Assembly: GCA_035264885.1 (NCBI GenBank)
Contig: DATFPK010000039.1
Span: forward strand, 1 to 40,733
DNA length: 40,733 nucleotides
Origin: DATFPK01 sp035264885
GTDB lineage: Bacteria > Actinomycetota > Thermoleophilia > Solirubrobacterales > 70-9
Reading direction: 5' to 3'
Position numbers and translations under genes: made by a program. Shown here in pieces: positions 1 through 7,089 of this stretch. Numbering within the stretch: the stretch's first letter is position 1; each line of letters begins with the position of its first letter. The notes under the pieces were generated by a model. That model did no database searches and was not told where the DNA came from. It saw only the letters and a list, made by a program, of their open reading frames with translations.

Positions 1-900
1 GTCTACCTAGGCAAGCTCGTCTGGCACCGCCGCGACTTCTCGACCCAGCGCGAGGCCGGCGGAGCGGCGCGCCTGCGAGCTGAGGAGGACTGGGTCGTCT
101 CCGAGATCGAGCACCCGCCGCTCGTCTCCCAGGAGCTCTACGAGCGCGTCCAGGAACGTTTCCGCGCCCGCTCCAAGGGTGGCCGGCCGCGCAACGGCAC
201 CCGGCAGCACCTGCTGAGTGGCTTCGTCAAGTGCGCGTCGGGGCACCCGGCGCGGGCGATGTACGCGAAGGTCGACAAGGGAACGCCCTACTGCGTCTGC
301 GCCTACGCCCGCGACTACGGCGACGTCGCTGCCGAGCAGATCGAGGGGCACGGTAAGTGGCTGAGACTCCGCGAGGACGTGATCGTGCCGCTCGTCGAGA
401 AGTTCTTCGCGGAGCGGATCTTCGGCCCGATGCGGCTCGACAAGCTCGAGCGACAGTTGCGCACCCACAACCGCAAGCTGAAGCGCGAGACCGTGACGTC
501 GCGGACCCGGATCAGCAAGGAGATCGCGGAGCTCGATCGCAAGATCAGCAAGCAGATCGAGGCGCTGGAGGCGGACGTCGAGCCCGAGCTGGTTGGCCGG
601 CGGATCGCGGCGCTCCGGACCGAGAAGGAGAAGCTGGAAGCGGCCCTCGCCGATCTCGGCGGCGACGTCGAGGAGGCCTCTCTAGAGGAGATCGCCCACC
701 TGCTCAGCCGGATGCCCGACCTCTCTAAGGAGCTGCGTAAGGCGCCCCTGGAGCTCAAGCGCCAGGTCTTCCAGGCCTTCGACCTGAAAGTCTCTACGAC
801 CGGCTTGAGAAGCGCATCGAGATCTCGGCGACGGTGTCCGAAGGGGTGGCCGAGGCCTTCACCAACGCAAAGGACCTCCCGGAGGAGGTCCATCGCGTAG
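1..900 (+). CDS. Large serine recombinase, C-terminal part (5' end outside window, 3' frame break)
   Basis: The frame is open from base 1, so the catalytic N-terminus lies outside the window. What remains matches the tail of large serine recombinases: the end of the recombinase domain (VYLGKLVWH, then LVSQELYERVQERF), a degenerate zinc-ribbon region (GFVKCASGH and YCVCAY), and a long charged coiled coil (about 420-700). These enzymes integrate and excise phages and islands by Ser-mediated strand exchange. After FDLKV (about 790) the frame seems broken. The next frame from 795 reads YDRLEKRIEIS and then SEGVAEAFTNAKDLPEEV, the expected C-terminus, running to a stop at 951-953 inside the tRNA. 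Either one base is missing near 793 or the gene is decaying. It abuts the 3' end of tRNA-fMet, the usual position for an integrase beside its attachment site. Confidence 0.82.
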   Translation, partial: VYLGKLVWHRRDFSTQREAGGAARLRAEEDWVVSEIEHPPLVSQELYERVQERFRARSKGGRPRNGTRQHLLSGFVKCASGHPARAMYAKVDKGTPYCVCAYARDYGDVAAEQIEGHGKWLRLREDVIVPLVEKFFAERIFGPMRLDKLERQLRTHNRKLKRETVTSRTRISKEIAELDRKISKQIEALEADVEPELVGRRIAALRTEKEKLEAALADLGGDVEEASLEEIAHLLSRMPDLSKELRKAPLELKRQVFQAFDLKVSTTGLRSASRSRRRCPKGWPRPSPTQRTSRRRSIA

Positions 901-912
901 CTCAAAGGGACA

Positions 913-986
<74 letters not shown>

Positions 987-997
987 GCGGTCTGCAG

Positions 998-1027
998 ATT
1001 TTACCGCGCTTCGGGGAAAGTTCGCAA
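998..1027 (-). promoter_or_regulatory. Promoter of tRNA-fMet
   Basis: On the minus strand TTGCGA (1022-1027) is followed after 18 nt by TAAAAT (998-1003). Transcription would start near 991, five bases before the tRNA. Both hexamers are close to the SigA consensus. Confidence 0.65.
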
Positions 1028-1041
1028 GATCCCTGCCCATC

Positions 1042-1047
1042 TAGAGT
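1042..1047 (+). promoter_or_regulatory. Putative -10 box (leaderless) of ppx/gppA
   Basis: TAGAGT lies 10 nt before the ATG at 1058 and there is no Shine-Dalgarno sequence, so the transcript probably begins at or just before the start codon. No clear -35 hexamer was seen. Confidence 0.4.
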
Positions 1048-1057
1048 GGCTGGACGC

Positions 1058-2017
1058 ATGAGCGAGGTCTCAAGCCGGGTCGCGGTAATCGACGTCGGCA
1101 CGAACTCCACCCGGCTCCTGGTCGCCGACGTGGAGGGCGGCCGGGTCGAGGAGGTCGATCGGCATACCCGGGTCACGAAGCTCGGCCGCGGCGTCGATCT
1201 GACGGGCATGCTCTCCTCGGAGGCGGTCGGGGCGGTCTGCGAGACCGTCGCCGAGTACGTCGAGCGGTACGAGCAGCTCGACGCAGAGGGAGTCCGCGTG
1301 ATCGCCACCAGCGCGGTCCGCGACGCCGAGAACGGCGCCGCCTTCATCGCCGAGCTCCGCGAGCGGTTCGACCTCACCGCCGAGGTGCTCGACGGTGACG
1401 AGGAGGCGCGCTTGACCTACCGGGGGGCCACGTCGGAGCGCGCCCCCGCGCAGCCGACGCTCGTCGTCGACATCGGCGGCGGGTCGACCGAGGTCGTCGT
1501 CGGCTGCAACTGCTCGGTCGACTTCCACACTTCGATGCAGGCCGGCGGGGTCCGGCACACCGAGAGGCACGTCTCCTCGGACCCCCCCGCAGCCGCGGAG
1601 CTCGAGGCTCTCGCGGCCGACATTCGCGGCCTGATCGACGAAGGGGTGCCGGAGGAACGCGAGGCCGTGGCGCAGCACGGCATCGCGGTCGCCGGGACGC
1701 CAACCTCGCTCGCGGCGATCGACCTCGAGCTGGACTCCTACGACTCCGAGCGGGTCCACGGCCACCGGGTCACTCTCGGTTCGATCCAGACCATGCTGTC
1801 GCAGCTCGCGTCGCGTCCGCTCGAGCAGCGGGCCGAGACGGTCGGTCTTCACCCCGACCGGGCGCCGACGATCGTCGCCGGGACCGTCATCCTGATCGAG
1901 GTGATGCGGGCGTTCGGTCTCGAGGAGATCGAGGTATCGGAGCGGGACATCCTGCACGGCGCGGCGCTCGACCTGGCCCGCGGACCGGGCCCAGTGGACA
2001 GTTCGACCCGGGTCTAA
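1058..2017 (+). CDS. Ppx/GppA family exopolyphosphatase / pppGpp phosphatase
   Basis: A 319-residue protein of the ASKHA-fold Ppx/GppA family, which hydrolyses polyphosphate or converts pppGpp to ppGpp in the cytoplasm. The N-terminal phosphate-binding motif VAVIDVGTNSTRLLV is at residues 8-22, the TSAVRDAENG segment near 84-93, the catalytic-glutamate segment GDEEARLTYRGA near 113-124, and the second phosphate motif LVVDIGGGSTEVVVG near 135-149. The length fits the short actinobacterial form without a C-terminal HD domain. The ATG at 1058 was chosen over an upstream in-frame start because conserved sequence begins there and a TANNNT box precedes it. Substrate preference cannot be told from sequence. 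In many actinobacteria this gene sits downstream of eno and ftsB. Here it is about 20 kb away, beside tRNA-fMet. Confidence 0.93.
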   Translation: MSEVSSRVAVIDVGTNSTRLLVADVEGGRVEEVDRHTRVTKLGRGVDLTGMLSSEAVGAVCETVAEYVERYEQLDAEGVRVIATSAVRDAENGAAFIAELRERFDLTAEVLDGDEEARLTYRGATSERAPAQPTLVVDIGGGSTEVVVGCNCSVDFHTSMQAGGVRHTERHVSSDPPAAAELEALAADIRGLIDEGVPEEREAVAQHGIAVAGTPTSLAAIDLELDSYDSERVHGHRVTLGSIQTMLSQLASRPLEQRAETVGLHPDRAPTIVAGTVILIEVMRAFGLEEIEVSERDILHGAALDLARGPGPVDSSTRV

Positions 2018-2048
2018 ACGCCGATCTGGCGAACCGCTCACTGAAAGG

Positions 2049-2085
2049 CCGAAAACTCGGTAGGTGTTTCCTCCCGAGTTTTCGG
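2049..2085. terminator. Strong hairpin after ppx/gppA
   Basis: A perfect 12-bp inverted repeat, CCGAAAACTCGG (2049-2060) and CCGAGTTTTCGG (2074-2085), with a 13-nt loop, begins 31 nt after the ppx stop. It separates that gene from the promoter at 2105. No T-tract follows, so termination is inferred from position and stem strength. Confidence 0.55.
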
Positions 2086-2104
2086 TAGCTGCCGGTTCGG
2101 GGCC

Positions 2105-2133
2105 TGGACAGGCCACCGAGCCGGCCGGATAAT
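2105..2133 (+). promoter_or_regulatory. Consensus-like SigA promoter of the putative small RNA
   Basis: TGGACA (2105-2110) and GATAAT (2128-2133) are separated by exactly 17 bp, each one base from the TTGACA/TATAAT consensus. The start point would be about 2139-2141, where the outer stem of the RNA fold begins. It is the best promoter seen in the window, and no good reading frame starts from it. Confidence 0.65.
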
Positions 2134-2139
2134 CCTCGC

Positions 2140-2320
2140 ACTGGGTAGAGGTCGGGCAGGACGCCCTTCCTCGTACCCGGTAAGGATTCAGGCGATAGCC
2201 GCATCATGGCGCCTCCCGCCGCCTGGGTCCACCGAATACCCCAAACGGTTCCTGAAGACGTACCCCTGCCCGTCCTGAGGGACCCAGCTTGGACCGGCTG
2301 TCGCGAGACAGCCGGTCTTT
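2140..2320 (+). ncRNA. Candidate structured small RNA, rod-shaped, 6S-like
   Basis: The predicted transcript of about 180 nt folds as one long interrupted hairpin. From outside in, the stems are CTGGGT (2141-2146) with ACCCAG (2282-2287), AGG (2149-2151) with CCT (2274-2276), CGGGCAGG (2153-2160) with CCTGCCCG (2265-2272), GGTA (2179-2182) with TACC (2261-2264), and TTCAGG (2187-2192) with CCTGAA (2251-2256). There is an 18-nt asymmetric bulge on the 5' side (2161-2178). An intrinsic terminator follows at once. A rod with a large central bulge, this size and a strong promoter resemble 6S RNA, the RNA mimic of an open promoter that binds sigma-A holoenzyme. I cannot align it to a 6S consensus by eye, so the family is a guess. 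That a stable RNA is made is the firmer claim. Confidence 0.5.
2292..2320 (+). terminator. Intrinsic terminator of the putative small RNA
   Basis: GACCGGCTGTC (2292-2302), a GCGA tetraloop and GACAGCCGGTC (2307-2317) form an 11-bp perfect stem followed by TTT and a second TTT four bases later. It sits directly after the outer stem of the fold at 2141-2287. Confidence 0.75.
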
Positions 2321-2356
2321 GCGTTTGGGGCGGAGCCGTGGGGATACCGCTCTGGC

Positions 2357-2587
2357 ATGGCATCGCCGCTGATCGTCGCCCGCCGCTTCCCCTGGATGCG
2401 GGCCTGGCTCGTCGCCCAGTGGCTCTACCGGCACGGGCGCGAGCGCCTCGAGCGAAACCTCGACGAGCGCGAACGGCGCGAGCTCTGGCAGCTGTCGCGC
2501 AAGTCGAAGGGACGGCCCGCCAACCTCAGCGGCCGCGAGCGCGACCGCTTCGTGAAGCTGGTCCGCCAGGCCGCGCGGGGGCGCTAG
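2357..2587 (+). CDS. Small conserved-looking basic protein of unknown function
   Basis: 76 residues: a hydrophobic/aromatic N-terminus (SPLIVARRFPWMRAWLVAQW), then a highly charged helix rich in Arg and Glu (RERLERNLDERERRELWQL), then KSKGRPANLSGRERDRFVKL. The pattern of a conserved basic linker followed by RERDR recalls small hypothetical proteins in Solirubrobacterales genomes, but I can name no function. It begins 37 nt after the small-RNA terminator and ends 4 nt before the converging IlvG-type gene. No clear Shine-Dalgarno sequence precedes the ATG, so the start is less certain than the frame. Confidence 0.6.
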   Translation: MASPLIVARRFPWMRAWLVAQWLYRHGRERLERNLDERERRELWQLSRKSKGRPANLSGRERDRFVKLVRQAARGR

Positions 2588-2591
2588 CCCG

Positions 2592-4253
2592 TCACGCCAG
2601 GTTCGCCTTGCGCGGGTAGACCACCTCCGGGTCCGTGAGGACGTTCACCAGCGTGGGCCGGCCCGACTCGAAGGCGCGCTCGAGCGCCGGCCGCAGTTCC
2701 GCGGGCTCACGGACCAGGGTGCCGTCGCAACCGAGCGCCCCGACCATCTCGTCGTAGCGGGTCTCGGGACGGAGCTCGGCGGCCACGGAATAGCCATAGA
2801 GGAACTTCATCGGGTGGTGCTCGAGCGCCCAGATCCCGTTGTTGCCCATCACGCCGACGACGCCGAGGCCGTGCCGCGCCATCGTGTCGAACTCCATGCC
2901 GGCGAAGCCGAAGGCGCCGTCGCCGAGTAGCAGGCAGACCTGGCGGTCGGGGAACGCCGTCTTGGCGCCGATCGCCTGACCGGGTCCGGCTCCGAGGCAG
3001 CCGAACGGGCCGGGGTCCATCCAGCAGCCGGGCTGGTAGGTCTCGACGTAGCGGCCGGCATATGACACGAAGTCGCCGCCGTCGCCGATCACGATCGCGT
3101 CGCGGTCGAGGACCTGGCCGAGCTCGCTGTAGACGCGGACCGGATGGAGGGGCGAGCGGTCGTCGCCCAGCTCCTCCTGCTCGCCCGCTCGCTTCTCATC
3201 CTCCACCCCGCGCAGCTCCTCGACCCAGGCGGACGTCCGATCCCGGTCCTCCCCGGCGCCCTCGCGGAGGGCGGCCAGGGTTGCCGGGACGTCGCCGACC
3301 AGGTCCACCTCGGGCATCCGGTTCGAGGTCAGGCGGTTGGGCGCGAAGTCGAGCCGGATGATCCTGGTCTCCTCGCCGAAGCTGGCGCCGAAGCCGAGTC
3401 TGAAGTCCATCGGGACGCCGATCACCACCGCGACGTCGGCGCCCTTGAGGCCGGTGCTGCGGGCGCGGCTGAAGGCGAGCTCGTGGTCGGCCGGGATGCA
3501 CCCCCGCCCCATGCCGTTGAGGAAGACGGGCATGCCGCGCGCTTCGACCAACGCCCGCAGCTCCCCCTCGCCGTGGGCCCAGTAGACGCCGGTACCGGCC
3601 ATGATCACCGGCCGCTGCGCCTGCGCCAGCAGCGCCGCGGCCTCCTCGGCCCCCTCGGCGGGACCGCCGACCCGTCCCTCCGGCGAAGGGGGGACCTCGG
3701 CCTCGGCCTCCATGAAGACGACGTCGAGGGGGTAGTCGACGAAGGTCGGGCCGGTCGGAGCCGCCACCGCCTGGTCGAGCGCCGCGGCCGTCACCCGCGG
3801 GATCTCGGCCGTCTCCTTGACGGTCTCAGCCGACTTGACGAGCGGCGAGACGAACGGCAGGTGGTCGATCTCCTGGAGCGAGCCCGACCCCCAGCGCATC
3901 TCGGGGGCGCGGCCGCCCAGCAGGGTGACCGGGCTGCCGTTGGCCTGGGCGCCGGCGATCGCGCTGACGCCGTTGGTCACGCCGGGCCCCGCGGTCAGCG
4001 CCGCGACGCCGTGGCGGCGGGTCGCCTTGGCGAACCCCTCGGCCGCGAATGCCGCCGACTGCTCGTGGCGGACGTCGGTGATCCCGATGCCCTCCTCGCG
4101 GCACCCGTCGTAGATCGAGAAGAGGTGGCCGCCCGAGAGCGTGAACAGGTGGTCGACCCCGCGCGAGCGCATCGTCCTTGCGACCAACCGGCCGCCGTGC
4201 GCGGCTCCCTCCACCGTCTCCTCGCCCGCCGCCTGTCGCTCGGTCGTGGCCAT
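2592..4253 (-). CDS. ilvG: Acetolactate synthase-like ThDP enzyme (IlvG type)
   Basis: 553 residues of the acetohydroxyacid synthase/2-hydroxyacyl-CoA lyase superfamily of thiamine-diphosphate enzymes. The N-terminal Pyr domain has the activating glutamate in DVRHEQSAAFAAEGFAK. The middle domain includes RPVIMAGTGVYW, and the C-terminal PP domain has the ThDP/Mg signature (LLLGDGAFGFAGMEFDT, then NNGIWALEH). From memory it follows Mycobacterium tuberculosis IlvG almost end to end (FTLSGGHLFSIYDGCREEGI, the GSLQEIDH segment, and the tail YPRKANLA). Enzymes of this subtype are annotated as acetolactate synthase but may act as 2-hydroxyacyl-CoA lyase or oxalyl-CoA decarboxylase-like enzymes. No regulatory ilvN subunit is nearby, which weakens a branched-chain amino acid role. 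The ATG at 4253 has a GAGAGGAG ribosome site 6 nt upstream. Confidence 0.9.
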   Translation of the reverse strand: MATTERQAAGEETVEGAAHGGRLVARTMRSRGVDHLFTLSGGHLFSIYDGCREEGIGITDVRHEQSAAFAAEGFAKATRRHGVAALTAGPGVTNGVSAIAGAQANGSPVTLLGGRAPEMRWGSGSLQEIDHLPFVSPLVKSAETVKETAEIPRVTAAALDQAVAAPTGPTFVDYPLDVVFMEAEAEVPPSPEGRVGGPAEGAEEAAALLAQAQRPVIMAGTGVYWAHGEGELRALVEARGMPVFLNGMGRGCIPADHELAFSRARSTGLKGADVAVVIGVPMDFRLGFGASFGEETRIIRLDFAPNRLTSNRMPEVDLVGDVPATLAALREGAGEDRDRTSAWVEELRGVEDEKRAGEQEELGDDRSPLHPVRVYSELGQVLDRDAIVIGDGGDFVSYAGRYVETYQPGCWMDPGPFGCLGAGPGQAIGAKTAFPDRQVCLLLGDGAFGFAGMEFDTMARHGLGVVGVMGNNGIWALEHHPMKFLYGYSVAAELRPETRYDEMVGALGCDGTLVREPAELRPALERAFESGRPTLVNVLTDPEVVYPRKANLA

Positions 4254-4315
4254 GCCCGCTCCTCTCGCTCGCTCGCCGGCGAACGCTACCCGGCGCACGA
4301 CGCGCGGGGCGTGGC

Positions 4316-4927
4316 TCAGCGGGAGAGGGGGCTGTTCCAGAAGCTCGTTCGCAGACGGGCGCCCGGCCAGTTCAGCTCGATGTGCACGTGGTCGAGGTGT
4401 GCTGCCGTCCGGTTCAGGTGACGCTTGCGCTTCCCCGAACGCGTGTAGCAGTAGTCGTAGCGGGACATCGAGGTCATGCCGGCCCACCAGTTGCGACAGG
4501 CGAAGATGAGACCCTGGACGCCCATCCGGCGGGCCAGCGCAGTGGGGTTCCCTTCGCGGTCGGGCGCCAGCAGCATTCGGATCAGCCGCTGTGCCGCGCG
4601 ACGTTGCGCCGCGATCCCGGCATCGAGGTGCCAATCGAGGGCCCGGCCCTCGGCGTGGAGGCTGAAGTTGCCCGGCGAGAGCTTCTCGCAGCGCATGATC
4701 CCCCAGGAGGCTCCCCGCCAGTGGCGGCCTAGCCAGCGCTCCAGCGCGCGCGTCCCGCGCTGCTCGTTGCGCAGGCAGCGGCGTCCCTGGTCATAGCGGG
4801 GCTGCTCGATCGGCTGCTTCAGAAGCCGCGGGTCGTTCGCCGGATTGCCGTGGATCGACCCGGCGAGGGAGATCGCCGGCAGGGCTAGGGCGGCGAGGAG
4901 CAGGACGAGGAGGAGGGGACGGGACAT
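4316..4927 (-). CDS. Secreted LAS/M15-type peptidase-like protein
   Basis: 203 residues with a Sec signal peptide at 1-22 (LLLVLLLAALALPAISLAG). Two motifs fit the zinc site of LAS metallopeptidases (D-Ala-D-Ala peptidases, lysostaphin, hedgehog): SLHAEGRALD gives the H-x6-D pair and HLDHVHIEL gives HxH. Several cysteines (RRCLRNEQ, IMRCEKL, FACRN, YCYTR) could form disulfides outside the cell. A cell-wall peptidase or amidase role is the natural guess, but the rest of the chain is not one I recognise, and proteins with this fold can be non-catalytic. It lies 62 nt upstream of the IlvG-type gene on the same strand, with GAAGG before its ATG. I see no functional tie to its neighbours. Confidence 0.6.
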   Translation of the reverse strand: MSRPLLLVLLLAALALPAISLAGSIHGNPANDPRLLKQPIEQPRYDQGRRCLRNEQRGTRALERWLGRHWRGASWGIMRCEKLSPGNFSLHAEGRALDWHLDAGIAAQRRAAQRLIRMLLAPDREGNPTALARRMGVQGLIFACRNWWAGMTSMSRYDYCYTRSGKRKRHLNRTAAHLDHVHIELNWPGARLRTSFWNSPLSR

Positions 4928-4960
4928 CCCACTGACCTTCGGAGCGTGACCGCCCCGGCT

Positions 4961-6547
4961 TTAGGCGCCGGCCCCGGCGCCACCCGGAACCGCTTCGGAT
5001 TCCGGGTCCGGCGCGGGCCCCCGCACCGCCCAGAGCTCGACCGGCTCCGCCTTGCCGCGGATGTCCCGCTCCCCGCGCGGCTCCAAGGCGAACTCGGAGC
5101 GCAGCCGCTTTCGCGTGTCTCCGGTGATCAGCACGTCGTCGCCGAGCTCGCGGGTCGCCGTCTCGACTCGGGCGGCGACGTTCACGGGATCGCCGATCAC
5201 GCTGAAGTTAAGGCGCCCGCCGCCGCCGATCGAACCGGCCACGACGGTGCCGGAGTTGACCCCCACGCCGACCTCGAGCGGCGAATCGAGCTCCTCGTTG
5301 ACGCAGCGGGCCATGTCGATCGCGGCCCGGACGGCCCGGTCGGCATGGTCCGGGAAGGGCTCGGGCGCGCCGAACACGGCCAGCAGGCCATCGCCGATGA
5401 ACTTGTCGACGTGCCCGCCGTGGCGGGCGACGACCGGAACCGCCGTCTCGAACATCTCGTTCAGCCTGCCGACGACCTCGGTCGGGTCGGCGCAGTCGGC
5501 GAAGCCGGTGAAGTTGCGGACGTCGCAGAAGAGCACCGACACGTCGACCGCCGACCCCTCGGGGGCGTAGTCGTCGCTGAGTATGTAATCGGCGACCTCC
5601 TTGTCGAGGTAGGTGCCGAAGGCCTTGCGAATCCGCTCGCGCTCGGCGAGGCCGGCCACCATCTGGTTGAAGGCGGCGGAGAGCTCGCCGACCTCGTCGG
5701 CGGTGGTCACCGGGACCGAGACGTCGTAGCGGCCGGTCTGGACCTCCTTGATCGCGCGCTGGAGGTCGTCGAGCGGTCGCAGGATCGACTTGGCGAGCAT
5801 CCAGCTCAGCTCGAACGCGATCGTGCCGGCGACGGCGACGGCGATCCCTACGTCCAGGCCCAGGCTCGCCGCCCCGCCGCCGCCGTCCCCGGAGAGGGCC
5901 GAGGAGACAAGGCCGGCGATCACGCTGATCAGCGGCAGCGCCGTCAGCAGCTTGAACCGCAGCGGCACGACGTCGACCCCTGTCTCCCGGCGAGGTGTCA
6001 CCTCGCGGTTGATCTCGACGAGAACCGGGCGCATCCCGGCCTCGAGCGCGAGGTAGTGCAATATCCCCCCGTAGCCGATCGCGACCAACCCGGCCGCCAG
6101 GAACGGGAAGAAGGCGAGCCAGGACAGCCCGTAGAGGACGACGGCGACGACCGAGGTCGGGATCGCGACGACGAAGATCGGGAAGAGGACGTCGCGGCGC
6201 AGCAGGTAGGCGGGCAGGCCCACCGCGGCGACCCAGGCGCGGGCGGTCTCCTCCTCCCCGCGACGCCCCTTGATCCACTCGCGCAGCGGCCGGGTGTAGT
6301 TCACGGCGCGGTAGATCGCCATGCAGACCGCGAAACCGCTGGTCGCGAGGGCGACGGCGAGGATGATGAAGAACTCGCCGCCGTCGACGTCGTAGTACAG
6401 CGTGTAGAGGCCGAGCGTCCCAAGGACGATCACGAAGGCGCTCTGGAGCTCCAGCGCGATGAAGGCGATCGGGTATGCAGGCCCGAGACGCCTGTAGAAC
6501 CAGGTGAATACCCGCTGCACCATCCTGGTCGACCCATTGTCCCCCAT
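4961..6547 (-). CDS. Membrane adenylate cyclase, class III, with HAMP domain
   Basis: 528 residues. The N-terminal half has about six hydrophobic segments (for example ALELQSAFVIVLGTLGLYTL, ILAVALATSGFAVCMAIY, LFPIFVVAIPTSVVAVVLY). A HAMP linker near residues 240-300 starts around LRPLDDLQRAIKEVQTGRYD and ends in DEVGELSAAFNQMV. A class III cyclase domain fills about 325-505. Both metal-binding aspartates are present (LFCDVRNFTGF, FIGDGLLAVFG), as are the adenine-selecting Lys (HVDKFIGD) and Asp (FSVIGDPVNV) and the Asn/Arg pair (NVAARVE). It should therefore make cAMP, in response to a membrane or extracytoplasmic cue. An alternative ATG at 6523 would give 520 residues. The layout matches mycobacterial Rv1318c-type cyclases. 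Confidence 0.92.
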   Translation of the reverse strand: MGDNGSTRMVQRVFTWFYRRLGPAYPIAFIALELQSAFVIVLGTLGLYTLYYDVDGGEFFIILAVALATSGFAVCMAIYRAVNYTRPLREWIKGRRGEEETARAWVAAVGLPAYLLRRDVLFPIFVVAIPTSVVAVVLYGLSWLAFFPFLAAGLVAIGYGGILHYLALEAGMRPVLVEINREVTPRRETGVDVVPLRFKLLTALPLISVIAGLVSSALSGDGGGGAASLGLDVGIAVAVAGTIAFELSWMLAKSILRPLDDLQRAIKEVQTGRYDVSVPVTTADEVGELSAAFNQMVAGLAERERIRKAFGTYLDKEVADYILSDDYAPEGSAVDVSVLFCDVRNFTGFADCADPTEVVGRLNEMFETAVPVVARHGGHVDKFIGDGLLAVFGAPEPFPDHADRAVRAAIDMARCVNEELDSPLEVGVGVNSGTVVAGSIGGGGRLNFSVIGDPVNVAARVETATRELGDDVLITGDTRKRLRSEFALEPRGERDIRGKAEPVELWAVRGPAPDPESEAVPGGAGAGA

Positions 6548-6568
6548 GGGCCGTGGTAGTTGTGTGAC

Positions 6569-6840
6569 GTGGACGCGCCGACCGAGATCACCCCGGGCGT
6601 CCACCGCCTGGGCACGAGCTGGGTGAACTGGTACCTGGTCGAGGAGGCCGGGCGCTGGACGGCCGTCGACGCGGCCGTCGCCGGGTACGCCGACACGCTG
6701 GAGCAGGACCTCGCGTCGGTCGGCGCCGCTCCCGGGGACATCGACGCTCTGGTCCTCACCCATGCCGACGCCGACCACACCGGCCTCGCCGGGCGCCTCA
6801 GCGAGGACCTCGAGGACGATGCGACGCGGTCTGCCTCGTC
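6569..6840 (+). pseudogene. Metallo-beta-lactamase-fold hydrolase remnant, truncated at a tRNA
   Basis: From a GTG at 6569 the frame reads PGVHRLGTSWVNWYLVEEAG, then LVLTHADADHTGLAGRL, the first strands and the HxHxDH zinc loop (THADADH) of the metallo-beta-lactamase fold. Homologues run 200-300 residues. Here similarity stops after about 80 residues (near 6820), and the frame then reads through low-complexity sequence into the antisense of tRNA-Leu, stopping at 6904. The zinc ligands that normally come later (second His, Asp, third His) are absent, so it cannot be an active hydrolase. I infer a deletion or integration scar at the 3' end of the tRNA. No continuation of the fold was seen in any frame. 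Confidence 0.7.
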
Positions 6841-6853
6841 GTCGGCTAGCCCA

Positions 6854-6938
6854 TGCCCGGGGCGGGACTCGAACCCGCAAGCCCCGAGGGGCAGCCGGTT
6901 TTAAGCCGGCCCTGTATAGCCAGTTCCAGCACCCGGGC
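6854..6938 (-). tRNA. tRNA-Leu (UAA)
   Basis: The minus strand gives acceptor GCCCGGG/CCCGGGC, anticodon arm GCCGG-CTTAAAA-CCGGC with anticodon TAA, a class II long variable arm (TGCCCCTCGGGGCTT) and T-arm GCGGG-TTCGAGT-CCCGC. The length of 85 nt and the long variable arm are right for leucine. No CCA is encoded. Confidence 0.95.
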
Positions 6939-6962
6939 AGGGCGATCGTAGACCGCGGGCCC

Positions 6963-7023
6963 GTTTGTCTCCTATGCAGGGACAAACAGGACCCGAAGCG
7001 ATGCGGTCTTCCCGCGGAAGACC
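6963..7023. other. Two hairpins between tRNA-Leu and the sigma-factor gene
   Basis: GTTTGTC (6963-6969) pairs with GACAAAC (6981-6987), with CCT/AGG extending the stem across a bulged T. GGTCTTC (7005-7011) pairs with GAAGACC (7017-7023) around CCGCG. They lie upstream of tRNA-Leu (minus) and of the sigma gene (plus). They could be operators or leader structures. No T-tract supports termination. Confidence 0.35.
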
Positions 7024-7089
7024 CTGGGATCGAAACCCGGACCCGGCTAAGGTGTTGCTACCCAGGAAGCGCGCTTACCCGGGGCACCT

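Noticed and set aside
259..900. An internal ATG at 259 as the start of an independent gene.
   Set aside because: The frame is open and conserved from base 1, with recombinase-domain residues upstream of this ATG.
4946..6559. Open plus-strand frame of over 500 codons across the cyclase gene.
   Set aside because: Antisense shadow of a high-GC gene: Asp/Arg/Gly-rich, with no domain, while the minus strand has a full HAMP-cyclase.
7024..7040. CTGGG-ATCGAAA-CCCGG looks like an anticodon arm (CGA), and TTCGA near 7097 looks like a T-loop, hinting at a plus-strand tRNA-Ser.
   Set aside because: No matching acceptor stem or D-arm exists, the spacing is far too long, and the upstream sequence is a simple hairpin.
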